Source: Candidatus Bathyarchaeota archaeon (GTDB lineage Archaea; Thermoproteota; Bathyarchaeia; Bathyarchaeales; Bathycorpusculaceae). From it: 64,000 nt of DNA. The DNA is taken from the NCBI GenBank assembly GCA_026014485.1, contig JAOZIE010000023.1:404160-468159 (forward strand). The letters are read 5' to 3'. Shown here piece by piece: positions 8,095 through 16,226 of the stretch; the first letter of the stretch is position 1, and every line of letters starts with the position of its first letter. The position numbers and the translations under genes were made by a program. The notes beneath the pieces are model-generated. The model was not told the origin of the DNA. It was given only the letters and a program-made list of their open reading frames with translations, and ran no database searches.

Positions 8095-8628
8095 ATGACT
8101 GAGAAAAAAGACACCGCAGCAGCGATGCAGAATGCCCTTCGAGTTAGGGCACGCGCCAAACGCAAAAAGCCAAGCTTTGAGAGACCCGAAAGCTGGCGCT
8201 ACGACAAATTCAGCTTAAGCTGGCGTAGACCCCGCGGCTTAGACAACAAGGTTAGACGCAAAATTAAGGGCTGGCCCGCGAGTCCAAGCTCAGGCTATAA
8301 AGGTCCCAAACTTGTCCGTGGTTTACATCCCTCTGGGCTTGAAGATGTTTTGGTTCATAATCTTGCCGAGTTAGCAGAAGTTGACCCGGTTACACAGGTG
8401 GCTCGGATTGCTCACACTGTAGGAAAACGGAAACGGGTGCAGCTAGCGGCTGAAGCTAAGAGGCTGAACTTGAAAGTCGTGAACATTAAAGAAGTCAAGG
8501 AACCCGCAAAGGACGAGGCAGAAGAGGAGGCGCCCGAGGAGAAGGCGTCAGAGACGAAGGAAAAGAAGAAGAAAGAGAAGTCCAAGAAACCCGCAAAGAA
8601 AGACAAGAAGGGAGCTAAGAAACAATGA
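8095..8628 (+). CDS. rpl32e: large ribosomal subunit protein eL32 with Lys/Glu-rich tail
   Basis: eL32 is an archaeal/eukaryotic 50S protein. The 177-aa product has the family core [20 protein letters not shown] and [18 protein letters not shown], then [13 protein letters not shown] and a Rossmann-like region with [18 protein letters not shown]. After about residue 135 there is a highly charged Lys/Glu tail ending in a run of KK pairs. The start is the ATG two bases after the uL6 stop. A longer frame to 8041 would run inside uL6 and is not needed. Confidence 0.95.
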   Translation: MTEKKDTAAAMQNALRVRARAKRKKPSFERPESWRYDKFSLSWRRPRGLDNKVRRKIKGWPASPSSGYKGPKLVRGLHPSGLEDVLVHNLAELAEVDPVTQVARIAHTVGKRKRVQLAAEAKRLNLKVVNIKEVKEPAKDEAEEEAPEEKASETKEKKKKEKSKKPAKKDKKGAKKQ

Positions 8629-9080
8629 CCAATCTCACTAGTCAAAGACGTTTAGCGTCAAAGATTATGAAAGTTGGACGAAACCGCGTTAGGATTAACC
8701 CGCAGCGGGTTGAGGATGTAGAGTCCGCTATCACTCGGGAAGAAGTGCGTAAGCTGGTTCATGAAAAAGCCATCACCGTCGCACCCATCGTGGGAGTAAG
8801 CCGTGGACGCGCCAAGGTTATTCAAAGCAAGAAACGTAAAGGTCGCCGAAAGGGTCCAGGCAGCAGAAGTGGAACGCCTCGGTCGGTGATTTCCAAGAAA
8901 GATGCTTGGATGACGCGGATTCGCTCGTTGAGGCGTAAACTTCGCGAGTTGAAGACGAATCGAACCATTACTGAAAGCACTTACCGTGAATTGTACATGA
9001 TTGCTGGCAGCGGGCGGTTTGCGTCCATTGCGGACATGGAGCGTTACGCAAAGGCTCATGACATGTGGAGGAAACGTTAA
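8625..9080 (+). CDS. rpl19e: large ribosomal subunit protein eL19
   Basis: eL19 spans the subunit interface and is specific to archaea and eukaryotes. The 151-aa protein has [19 protein letters not shown] at the start, the basic helix [20 protein letters not shown] (about 65-85), and the long helix with [11 protein letters not shown]. It overlaps eL32 by four bases (ATGA type) and uL18 by one base (TAATG). Confidence 0.97.
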   Translation: MTNLTSQRRLASKIMKVGRNRVRINPQRVEDVESAITREEVRKLVHEKAITVAPIVGVSRGRAKVIQSKKRKGRRKGPGSRSGTPRSVISKKDAWMTRIRSLRRKLRELKTNRTITESTYRELYMIAGSGRFASIADMERYAKAHDMWRKR

Positions 9081-10087
9081 TGCCGCCTCACAATTCACGA
9101 TACCGTGTTCCACTGCGTCGACGCAGAGAAAAGAAAACCGACTACCAAGCTCGGAAAGGCTTTGTGGTTTCAGGCAGACCCCGGTTGGTTTCCCGCAGTA
9201 GCCTAAAGAACACTATTGCTCAAATTGTGGTAGCTAAACCCCACGGCGATGAGGTTCTGGCATCTGCACACAGCAGAGAGCTGATTAACAAGTACGGTTG
9301 GAAAGCGGCAACAGGCAACGTCCCCGCGGCTTACCTGACTGGACTGCTTTGCGGTTTGAAAGCTAAGAAAAACGGCGTTTCCGAGGCGATTCTGGACCTC
9401 GGTTTGGTCTCACCCACAAAAGGCTCCAAAGTCTTCGCTACCATGAAAGGTGTGGTGGATGCAGGCGTTGAGATTCCTTTCAGCGAGGAAAAAATCGTGG
9501 AGGAACGCATCGGCGGCGAGCACATACAGGATCACGCAGCGAATCTAGGTTCACCCAGCGAATACGCCCCCCAGTTTTCAGGTTACTTAAGCCGAGGCTT
9601 GGCTCCTGACAAATTCAACGAACACTTCATTGAGGTACGCAACGCCGTGTACACGGCTTTTGATGTGCCTGCTCCAAAGACAGCGCCCAAGCCTGCCAAA
9701 GTAAAGAAGCCTGCAGTTAAACCCGCAAAGGCTCCTGAGAAACCCGCGGTTAAGCCTGAAGTTAAGGTGGCAGAAGCAAAACCTGCAAAGGTAGAAAAAC
9801 CCGTAGCTGCCGCTGAGGAAAAACCGAAAGCTAAGCCAAAGGTTGAAGAGGCAAAGCCCGCGGCTGAACCTGCAGAGGCGCCTGAGGCTAAACCGAAACC
9901 CGCGCCTAAGCCTGAAGCTAAGGCAAAACCTGAAGCGAAGGTTGAAGGCAAGAAGGCGGCGCCTGCGAAAGCCAAAGCTGAAAAAGCTGAGAAGGCTGAG
10001 TCTAAGCCTAAAGCTGCGAAGAAGGCTCCTGCTAAGGCGGATGCGGCAAAGAAGCCCGCTAAGAAGTCTGGTGGTAAGAAAGCATGA
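9080..10087 (+). CDS. rpl18: large ribosomal subunit protein uL18 with ~140-residue Lys/Ala/Pro tail
   Basis: uL18 binds 5S rRNA. The first 195 or so residues are a normal archaeal uL18: YRVPLRRRREKKTDYQARKG, later AAYLTGLLCGLKAKK and YAPQFSGYLSRG. From about residue 197 to 335 the sequence is nearly all Lys, Ala, Pro and Glu in degenerate repeats such as KPAKVKKPAVKPAK, like the tail of a linker histone. The tail makes up 40 percent of the protein. The start is taken as the ATG overlapping the eL19 stop. The stop overlaps the uS5 start by four bases. Confidence 0.95.
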   Translation: MPPHNSRYRVPLRRRREKKTDYQARKGFVVSGRPRLVSRSSLKNTIAQIVVAKPHGDEVLASAHSRELINKYGWKAATGNVPAAYLTGLLCGLKAKKNGVSEAILDLGLVSPTKGSKVFATMKGVVDAGVEIPFSEEKIVEERIGGEHIQDHAANLGSPSEYAPQFSGYLSRGLAPDKFNEHFIEVRNAVYTAFDVPAPKTAPKPAKVKKPAVKPAKAPEKPAVKPEVKVAEAKPAKVEKPVAAAEEKPKAKPKVEEAKPAAEPAEAPEAKPKPAPKPEAKAKPEAKVEGKKAAPAKAKAEKAEKAESKPKAAKKAPAKADAAKKPAKKSGGKKA

Positions 10088-10737
10088 TGTCCCGTCAAAG
10101 AAGTAGAGAACGTCCGAAAGTGAATTTGGAAGAGTGGGTTCCCAAGACCCGTTTGGGTAAGATGATTCAGGAAGGCAAAATCACGTCGATAGATGAGGTT
10201 TTCCTGAATGGTCTGAAAATTGTGGAGCCTCAGGTTGTGGATGCCCTGCTGCCTGACCTGCAGGAGGAAGTTATAAACATTAACTTGGTACAAAAGCAAA
10301 CTGACGCAGGCGAGAAAAGCCGTTTCAAGGCAATCGTGTGCGTGGGTAACCGTGACGGCTACCTCGGCTTAGGCTCGGGGAAAGCTGGTCAAGTGCGTAA
10401 CGCCATCGAGAAAGCTGCGGCTGATGCCCGACTCAACATCGTGCCCATTAAACGGGGCTGCGGCAGTTGGGAATGCGGTTGCGGTCGCGGTCACTCAGTG
10501 CCTTTCCAAGTGGAGGGCAAATGCGGCAGCGTACGCGTCGTGATGGTTCCTGGTCCCAGAGGCTTGGGTTTGGTCGCCAGCGAAGTCGCCAAGGTCATCT
10601 TGGGTTTAGCAGGCGTCAAGGACTTGTGGTCGCGGACTTACGGTTCCACTCGTACAGTGCCTTCGTTTGCGTGCGCCACGTTTGACGCGCTCAAGAAAAC
10701 GTATAACTTGATTACTCCGACGGATTGGGTGAAGTAG
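10084..10737 (+). CDS. rps5: small ribosomal subunit protein uS5
   Basis: uS5 acts at the mRNA entry and in decoding accuracy. The 217-aa protein has the double-stranded-RNA-binding region FKAIVCVGNRDGYLGLGSGK and the C-terminal domain with VPGPRGLGLVASEVAK and GVKDLWSRTYGSTRT. The archaeal insertion with a Cys pair, GCGSWECGCGRGHSVPF, is present. Start overlaps uL18 by four bases. Confidence 0.97.
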   Translation: MMSRQRSRERPKVNLEEWVPKTRLGKMIQEGKITSIDEVFLNGLKIVEPQVVDALLPDLQEEVININLVQKQTDAGEKSRFKAIVCVGNRDGYLGLGSGKAGQVRNAIEKAAADARLNIVPIKRGCGSWECGCGRGHSVPFQVEGKCGSVRVVMVPGPRGLGLVASEVAKVILGLAGVKDLWSRTYGSTRTVPSFACATFDALKKTYNLITPTDWVK

Positions 10738-10739
10738 AA

Positions 10740-11228
10740 ATGGCAACTCAAACAGCAGAATCATACAAGTGTATAGTCGTCGTGAAGGTGCGGGGCGAAA
10801 TCAGTGCCCGACGGGAAGCTCGAGAAACCAACGCGTTGCTGGGCTTGTCACACACAAACCACGCCGTACTCATCGACAGCCGACCCGCCTACAAGGGTAT
10901 GCTGATTCGCGCGCAAAGCTACCTTACGTGGGGCGAAGCGTCAAAGGAAACGGTCGCCGCCATGATTACGCAGCGCGGTAGACTCGGCAGCAAAAAGTTC
11001 ACTGACGAAGCCGCCCAGAGTCTCGGATTCAAATCCATCGACGACCTCGCCGAAGCCATCTACAAATGCACCGCCGACTGGAGCAAGCTGGAAGGCGTAA
11101 CCAAAACTTTCCGTCTGCGTCCCCCCAAGAAGGGCTACCACGGCAAAACCAAGAAGAGTTTCCGTGCAGGCGGCGAAGCAGGCTACCGCGGCGAAGCCAT
11201 AAACGAACTCGTCAAACGCATGGTCTAA
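10740..11228 (+). CDS. rpl30: large ribosomal subunit protein uL30
   Basis: uL30 is a 50S protein. Archaeal forms carry an extension of about 90 residues after the bacterial-like core, as here (162 aa). The core shows KCIVVVKVRGEISARREARETNALL (first part KCIVVVKVRG, then ARETNALLGL) and NHAVLIDSRPAYKGML. The extension ends with RLRPPKKGYHGKTKKSF. The start is the ATG two bases after the uS5 stop. It closes the operon here, because uL15 and secY, which usually follow, are not present. Confidence 0.96.
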   Translation: MATQTAESYKCIVVVKVRGEISARREARETNALLGLSHTNHAVLIDSRPAYKGMLIRAQSYLTWGEASKETVAAMITQRGRLGSKKFTDEAAQSLGFKSIDDLAEAIYKCTADWSKLEGVTKTFRLRPPKKGYHGKTKKSFRAGGEAGYRGEAINELVKRMV

Positions 11229-11249
11229 ACAACCAGCGTTCCAACATCT

Positions 11250-11310
11250 CTTCATTTTTCGATATTTTAGATTCTATCTTCATTTTTTATGTGCCTTCTT
11301 ATTTTTTGGC
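11250..11310 (+). terminator. T-rich tracts after the ribosomal operon
   Basis: Several runs of T (within CATTTTTCG, CATTTTTTATG and TATTTTTTGG) follow the uL30 stop within 85 bp, the pattern of archaeal intrinsic termination. The rest of the gap to 11545 shows no convincing gene on either strand. Confidence 0.45.
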
Positions 11311-11545
11311 ATTTTTCAACGTACCCCCTCCAGCGAATACACAAGCAAACCTGACAGGCAAAAGCGTCTCTCCCACTACAACTTTTGTTGAAAAAGAATT
11401 CTCGATGTTAAAGAAAAAGACAACCCAAACCGTCACCATCATATTTGAAGCCTACTAGAACTGTGTGCGGCAAACGGGGACAGAGAAGACTTGAAGCCGC
11501 GAGGAAAACAGGTAACCACAAGCCTATTTGCCTTCAAAGGTTGAT

Positions 11546-12211
11546 TTAATTCGAAAAATCTATAGGGGGAGGGTCGCTATTGGCGTTTTCTGCAGCCAAA
11601 CCAACATGGAGGTTGCTACAGAAAAGATTTAGTTGTTTTTTATCCTGTCTTGTTTTTTGTGGTTTTTGTTGTCCATTTGGTAAATGTAGAACTTGCACTC
11701 TGTTTACGATTATTGCTGCAATTACGCCGCCTGCGCCGCCGAAAATCAGGTGTAACGCCCCTGTGGCTCCGATTCCTATCAGCAAAATATTCGCGTTCGC
11801 ACCCACCGCACTTGAGACTGTCAAGTTAACAAGTGCCTTGGCAAAGCTTCCAAACGCCCCCAAAAGAATCCCCACAAACACGTTTCCCAAATGCCCCTTG
11901 AAAACCAAAGCTAAAACATCCATCGTGAAACCCATAGCTATGTACTCGAACACCTTCAGAATGCCCGTGTTTGCCGTTCCCATTGTGCCAATCATCAGCC
12001 CTGCCAGAACCCCCACATAGGTTCCAGAGCCAAACTTCTTGGTGAGTGCAATTGCCACGATAAAGGGGATAACCCATAAAATCGCGTTGTGCCCCGGTAA
12101 CTTCATTGGTGTCCGCAGAAACGTCTTCATAACAAAAACCAACGTAGCCATCAAAGACAGAAAACAAACCTCATACAACAGAAAATGCTTCTTCCGACTC
12201 ATAGCAAACAC
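11546..12211 (-). CDS. polytopic membrane protein, ECF transporter S component-like
   Basis: A 221-aa hydrophobic protein with about five or six predicted membrane segments, beginning in LLYEVCFLSLMATLVFVMK. The pattern of Gly-rich helices (GTYVGVLAGLMIGTMG, GNVFVGILLGAFGSFAKAL, ATGALHLIFGGAGGVIAAI) resembles substrate-binding S components of energy-coupling-factor vitamin transporters. No EcfT or EcfA gene is nearby, so it would have to share a module encoded elsewhere. It directly abuts the upstream secreted-protein gene, forming an operon with it. The last 15 or so codons lie inside a dispersed stem-loop repeat (11553-11600), so the C-terminus is probably acquired. The substrate cannot be told. 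Confidence 0.6.
   Translation of the reverse strand: MFAMSRKKHFLLYEVCFLSLMATLVFVMKTFLRTPMKLPGHNAILWVIPFIVAIALTKKFGSGTYVGVLAGLMIGTMGTANTGILKVFEYIAMGFTMDVLALVFKGHLGNVFVGILLGAFGSFAKALVNLTVSSAVGANANILLIGIGATGALHLIFGGAGGVIAAIIVNRVQVLHLPNGQQKPQKTRQDKKQLNLFCSNLHVGLAAENANSDPPPIDFSN
11553..11600 (-). repeat. dispersed stem-loop repeat, copy A
   Basis: Read on the minus strand, this 48-bp element has a TTGGC/GCCAA stem with a 10-nt loop, then TAGCGACCC, CCCCCTATAG and a T-run. It matches 41143-41190 on the plus strand at about 40 positions, with loop differences and a one-base length change in the C-run. It overlaps the 3' end of the membrane-protein gene. Confidence 0.7.
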
Positions 12212-12991
12212 CTAAGGCTCACTTGAACGTAGATGGAGCCCAAAGTCACCGCCGATTGTTCCGTTAACTGCAACCATCAAAATGAAGTCTTCCTGCACAC
12301 GGCTACCCGTAAAATCTACATAAAACGAACCTGACAAAGCATCCGTCATCGTAACATTGCCGCTTGGATTATTGGGTTCAGTGGTTATATGCAGCGAATT
12401 CAACCCGCCACCAGCCTTATCAAACTTCATGAAGTAAGTGTCGTCGCCAAAATCGTCAAACGACGCACCAGCCATGTTGGAAACCTTCACGTATACCTGA
12501 TTATACTCTGAAAGAGACTGCACACCCTCCAAAACGGTGTTCTCTGCAGAAGGCGAATTAGTCACGTAAAACCCGCTTGCTCCATCACCCTCAACGCGGT
12601 TCCTCCAAGAAATCCCGCCGCTGCTCCCAATGTATCCGTACACATGAAATGCTGCTGTGCCCTGCAGTCCAGTAAAGGAGTAGTCAACTTTGACGTTTGG
12701 AAAAGTTGAACTCAAATTGCTGGTGGCATTCAAATCTACAAACATCAAGTAAAACCCTGAACCGTCATCAACGCTGTTTTGGGGGTAAACAGGCATCTTT
12801 GAAGCGTAAGGCGCCCAACTCTGCAAACCATACATGAAACTGGAAGCCGTAAACGTCTCATCCAAATAGTACTCTCCCGTTCCCGCCTCGTAAGGCGTTT
12901 GACTCAGGTAAACCCACTGAACCGCAAAAACCGTGGCAATCAACAAGCCGAAAACCGCAAACGCCACCACCAACTTAACCCGAAACTGCAC
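12212..12991 (-). CDS. membrane-anchored extracytoplasmic protein of unknown function
   Basis: A 259-aa protein with one N-terminal hydrophobic segment (about residues 5-28, VKLVVAFAVFGLLIATVFAV). It is followed by a polar domain rich in Ser, Gly, Tyr and N-x-S/T sequons (NATSNLSS, NVTM, NGT), as expected for a glycosylated surface protein. I recognise no domain. Its stop abuts the ECF S-like gene and its start lies one base from the TiaS-like gene, so the three are probably cotranscribed. A solute-capturing partner for the membrane protein is one possibility, but nothing in the sequence proves it. Confidence 0.7.
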   Translation of the reverse strand: MQFRVKLVVAFAVFGLLIATVFAVQWVYLSQTPYEAGTGEYYLDETFTASSFMYGLQSWAPYASKMPVYPQNSVDDGSGFYLMFVDLNATSNLSSTFPNVKVDYSFTGLQGTAAFHVYGYIGSSGGISWRNRVEGDGASGFYVTNSPSAENTVLEGVQSLSEYNQVYVKVSNMAGASFDDFGDDTYFMKFDKAGGGLNSLHITTEPNNPSGNVTMTDALSGSFYVDFTGSRVQEDFILMVAVNGTIGGDFGLHLRSSEP

Positions 12992-12992
12992 G

Positions 12993-13685
12993 TCAAGCCC
13001 TCTTCAAAGCCGTTAAGCAACCATCAACTTCCCCAACAAACAGAACTGCCTTTCCATGGATAACTGAAGGTGTTGCCTTTTTGGGAATAAGCACCTGCCC
13101 TTGGCGCAAGATTTCGCCCTGCAGCGTTGCCACTTCGTCAATGCCCGCCGCAAGAATCTCCTCTACGGAGCGCACGCCCGTCAATTCACGGTTCTTGCCC
13201 CGCAACAGAAAGCGACCGTCACTGCCACACGAAGCCAACCCAACGCCCGCCAACGCGCCGATGACTCCGCCACAGGTTCCTCCCAACCCCTCCAGACGAA
13301 TCCCCGCGCATTCCGCGACAGCATGTGCCCGTTCCTGCGTAACCACCACCGTCTTCGCATCTTGCCCAAACGCCACTACAGCAGGCGCAACATGCTCTGC
13401 CAAAGCAACCGCTAAACCAGGGTCGCTGCCCGCAACAAAGTCGCCAAGCATCACCTTTCGGGCACACTCAAAAACCTCCTCCAAAGCCTCCCCTGAGGCA
13501 TCCACATGGATGACTGCACAGCTATTATGAGAAGTAAACGGGATGTCAGGGTGAACAAACAGTTGATGGCGCGTGACGCCGAAAACGGGGAAGCAAACGG
13601 CGATTGCAGCGGCAACGTTTCTGGCAAGTCTTCCTGTGCCTCGAGAACCTAAAACGTCTGTGTCGTCCAGCCCGACATAAATCAT
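12993..13685 (-). CDS. TiaS-like protein with GLDDTD motif
   Basis: The 230-aa protein begins MIYVGLDDTD and continues with GSRGTGRLARNVA, the phosphate-binding start of the kinase-like domain of TiaS, the enzyme that conjugates agmatine to C34 of tRNA-Ile2. True TiaS is about 400-450 aa with OB-fold and zinc-ribbon domains. Those are missing here, so this is a short paralog rather than the tRNA enzyme. A Gly-rich stretch, LGGTCGGVIGALAGVGLAS, follows in the middle. It is the first gene of an operon with a secreted protein and an ECF S-like protein, a context that suggests a metabolic role. Confidence 0.6.
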   Translation of the reverse strand: MIYVGLDDTDVLGSRGTGRLARNVAAAIAVCFPVFGVTRHQLFVHPDIPFTSHNSCAVIHVDASGEALEEVFECARKVMLGDFVAGSDPGLAVALAEHVAPAVVAFGQDAKTVVVTQERAHAVAECAGIRLEGLGGTCGGVIGALAGVGLASCGSDGRFLLRGKNRELTGVRSVEEILAAGIDEVATLQGEILRQGQVLIPKKATPSVIHGKAVLFVGEVDGCLTALKRA

Positions 13686-13941
13686 CTTTAACCAGAGACC
13701 TGCGATGTGTTCAGCTAAACATGACAGACTTCACTAATAAAGCTGCTGAACAACCCGCCCAAAAAAATATGAACAACCCGCAAAAGGCTGCTTCACGGTG
13801 GCCTGAAACAGGCTAAAGGAAAAGCGACCTTGATGTGATGGAAATTTTGCTCAACCCTCTTAGCATGTAAACAAAACGTGGTTATTGTGATTTTTCCTCA
13901 ACAGATAAAACGTTGAAACCCCATATATAATATGAATAGAG

Positions 13942-14154
13942 ATGCCCGCCTTAGTAAAAGCCAGAAAATACTGTTGCACTAAATGCGGAAACCCCTTTGA
14001 AATTCATCCCCCCGACGACCTCCACCAGAAAGCCTCCAGAATTGAAGAAGAATGCGAGCAAAGCGTAAAGGTTGAATACAAATGCGAAAAATGTGGCCAC
14101 AACAACACCATCTATTGGTGCCGTATACGCCGACATCCCGAATGGTACGCATAA
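13942..14154 (+). CDS. small double-CxxC zinc-ribbon protein
   Basis: A 70-aa protein with Cys pairs at C12/C15 (CTKCG) and C48/C51 (CEKCG) that would bind one zinc, separated by a charged helix. I recognise no family beyond zinc ribbon. The ATG is the first in frame. AT-rich sequence GATAAAAC at 13903-13910 may be the TATA box. The product is probably a nucleic-acid or protein-binding adaptor. Confidence 0.65.
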   Translation: MPALVKARKYCCTKCGNPFEIHPPDDLHQKASRIEEECEQSVKVEYKCEKCGHNNTIYWCRIRRHPEWYA

Positions 14155-14427
14155 CCGCCAACACAGACGGGGTGCAAACCGCAACGTTTTCAAAGCGAAA
14201 AGCTTGCTTTTAGACACTAAACCGCTTTTCAGACATAGCACTGAAAGAAAAAACGCAGAGCTTCTTCTCATAAACTTCCTAATTTACGTTTAGTAGACAT
14301 GAGTCTGCGGCTGTAAGAGCCATTCACTTATTTTCGTAAACTGGCCAAAATGAGGCAGGTTGTTTGTGGCAATCTTGTCAGTTTGGGGGGATGGTTGCTG
14401 TGTGAAGCGTCTGACTGTAGCTGTTTA

Positions 14428-14463
14428 TTTTATAAACGCAAGATATTAATCTGGTTAATTAAC
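14428..14463 (+). promoter_or_regulatory. TATA box and GTTAATTAAC palindrome before the disulfide reductase
   Basis: TTTTATAAAC at 14428-14437 is a TATA-like box. A perfect 10-bp palindrome GTTAATTAAC (14454-14463) lies where transcription should begin, about 30 bp before the start codon, so it may be a repressor site. The rest of 14155-14427 shows no gene. Confidence 0.4.
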
Positions 14464-14493
14464 TAATCCTTGAAGGTTGATTGAAGGGATTTT

Positions 14494-15858
14494 ATGAAAC
14501 AGGCAGATATTGTAGTTATAGGGGGAAGTGCTGCTGGAATTGCCGCAGCGATAACAGCAAGAAGGCACTATCCAGAAAAAAGCATAATCCTGATAAGAAA
14601 AGAAGCACAAGTCCTCATTCCCTGCGGTATCCCATACATATTTGGTACCTTGGGCAAACCAGAGAACAATCTAATACCTGACAGTGTTTTGCAAAACAAT
14701 AACATAGAGTTAATCGTAAACGAAGCCGTGGAGCTACACGCTAAGGAACTAGACCCCCGAGAAAAGAAAGTAGTTCTAGCAAACGGCGAATTAGTCCTAT
14801 ATGACAAGCTAATTCTAGCAACCGGATCCTCTCCTACAGTTCTCCCTATCCCCGGATTCGATAAGAAAAATGTCTACACCATAAAGAAGGACGCCAAATA
14901 TCTACAAAACCTCCTGGGCACTTTAGACAACGTGAAAGACTTAGTGATTTTGGGTTGCGGTTTCATTGGCGTTGAATTCGCGGATGAATGCAAGAAGAAT
15001 CGCGACATTAACGTAACAATCGTGGAAATGCTCGACCAATGTCTACAAATTGTCTTCGGCGAGGGCGCATGCAAATGCTGCCAAGAAATCGAAGATTATC
15101 TCTCAACAAAAGGCATAACGATAGTTACGGGAACCAGCATAGACGAAATCCTTGGCGACGAGAAAATAACCGCTGTTAGACTATCCAACGGCAAAGAAAT
15201 AAAGGCAGATGCCTTGATTGTTGGGGTAGGCGTAAGTTCTAACGTTGAACTCGCCAAAAAAGCAGGTTTAGCCACAAGCAAAGCGGGCGTATTCGTCGAC
15301 ACCACAATGCGAACCTCCGACCCAAACATTTTTGCATGCGGCGACTGCGCAACAAAATTCTCATTCTTCACTGGTCAACCCTCAACTCTAAGACTTGCAT
15401 CAATAGCAACAACAGAAGCCCGTATAGCCGGCGCAAACCTATACGAAATAAGCAGAAAAAATCTGGGCGCGCTAGGCGTCTTTGCCACAGCTGTCGGCGA
15501 CCTAACAGTCGCTATCGCAGGGGTAAGCGAAAAAGGCGCAAAAAACTGCGGCTTTGAAGTTGTAACCGGGGAAGCTGAAGCCCCAGACAGACACCCTGCA
15601 GGAATGCCCGGAACATCCAAAATGTGGGTCAAACTGATATTCAACAAAGTAAACGGAGAATTAATCGGAGGCGCAGTTAAAGGAGGCCCAAGCGCAGGAG
15701 AACTCATCAACGCCATAAGCGCATGCATCCAAAACAGAATGAGAGCCAACGACATCGCGATTTTCCAGATTGGCACCCACCCCGCCGTGACAGCCTCACC
15801 CATTGCATATCCCCTAGTGACAGCAGCAGAGATAGCCCTGAAAAAAATGAAAACCTAA
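14494..15858 (+). CDS. FAD-dependent pyridine nucleotide-disulfide oxidoreductase (CoA-disulfide reductase/NADH oxidase type)
   Basis: A 454-aa flavoprotein with FAD site VVIGGSAAGIAAA (7-19), the single redox Cys44 in LIPCGIPY, an NAD site LVILGCGFIGVEFA (about 152-165), and the second FAD motif ACGDCA. A C-terminal dimerisation domain is present. Cys44 in this setting is the mark of CoA-disulfide reductases, NADH oxidases and persulfide reductases, which keep it as cysteine-sulfenic acid or a CoA mixed disulfide. The substrate cannot be fixed from sequence. An unusual Cys cluster, CKCCQE, lies near residue 192. The gene stands alone, with a palindromic promoter and a hairpin terminator. Confidence 0.88.
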   Translation: MKQADIVVIGGSAAGIAAAITARRHYPEKSIILIRKEAQVLIPCGIPYIFGTLGKPENNLIPDSVLQNNNIELIVNEAVELHAKELDPREKKVVLANGELVLYDKLILATGSSPTVLPIPGFDKKNVYTIKKDAKYLQNLLGTLDNVKDLVILGCGFIGVEFADECKKNRDINVTIVEMLDQCLQIVFGEGACKCCQEIEDYLSTKGITIVTGTSIDEILGDEKITAVRLSNGKEIKADALIVGVGVSSNVELAKKAGLATSKAGVFVDTTMRTSDPNIFACGDCATKFSFFTGQPSTLRLASIATTEARIAGANLYEISRKNLGALGVFATAVGDLTVAIAGVSEKGAKNCGFEVVTGEAEAPDRHPAGMPGTSKMWVKLIFNKVNGELIGGAVKGGPSAGELINAISACIQNRMRANDIAIFQIGTHPAVTASPIAYPLVTAAEIALKKMKT

Positions 15859-15863
15859 ACCGC

Positions 15864-15895
15864 GTCTTCATCATAAGAAGACCTCCTCATTTTTT
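15864..15895 (+). terminator. hairpin and T-run terminator
   Basis: GTCTTC (15864-15869) pairs with GAAGAC (15877-15882) over a 7-nt loop, followed by CTCCTCA and a run of T. It lies directly after the disulfide-reductase stop codon. Confidence 0.6.
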
Positions 15896-16000
15896 ATGGG
15901 ACAATGCACCCCGCAGGCACCTGATTTCCAAAATTTAGTTATATAAGATACTTCACCTTCTTCCAAACACTCAGTTTACAAAATATACTAAGGTGCACGT

Positions 16001-16076
16001 TGGAGCTGGGGATGGGAATTGAACCCATATATAACAGCTCTGCAGGCTGTCGCCTGAACCATTCGGCCACCCCAGC
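16001..16076 (-). tRNA. tRNA-Cys (anticodon GCA), CCA encoded
   Basis: On the minus strand the acceptor arms GCTGGGG (16076-16070) and CCCCAGC (16011-16005) pair fully. The anticodon stem ACAGC/GCTGT encloses loop CTGCAGA with anticodon GCA. The discriminator is U, the identity base of tRNA-Cys, and CCA is encoded at 16003-16001. The T-arm has GGTTCAATTCC. There is no intron. Confidence 0.95.
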
Positions 16077-16226
16077 GCGAGGCTGTGACAGGAACCTTTG
16101 TTTAGACCCACATAAAAATATTCTTCAGCCAAGACCGATTTGCTCTTGTTATTTGTGTTGTTGCTGGCTTGTTTTACGGTTTTTGACTGCTGATGTTGCT
16201 GGAAAAAGAAAAACGGGAATTGATTG

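Noticed and set aside
13720-13815. 31-codon frame beginning MTDFTNKAAE
   Set aside because: No ribosome-binding site or promoter is evident, and the composition is uninformative. It could be real, but I cannot support it.
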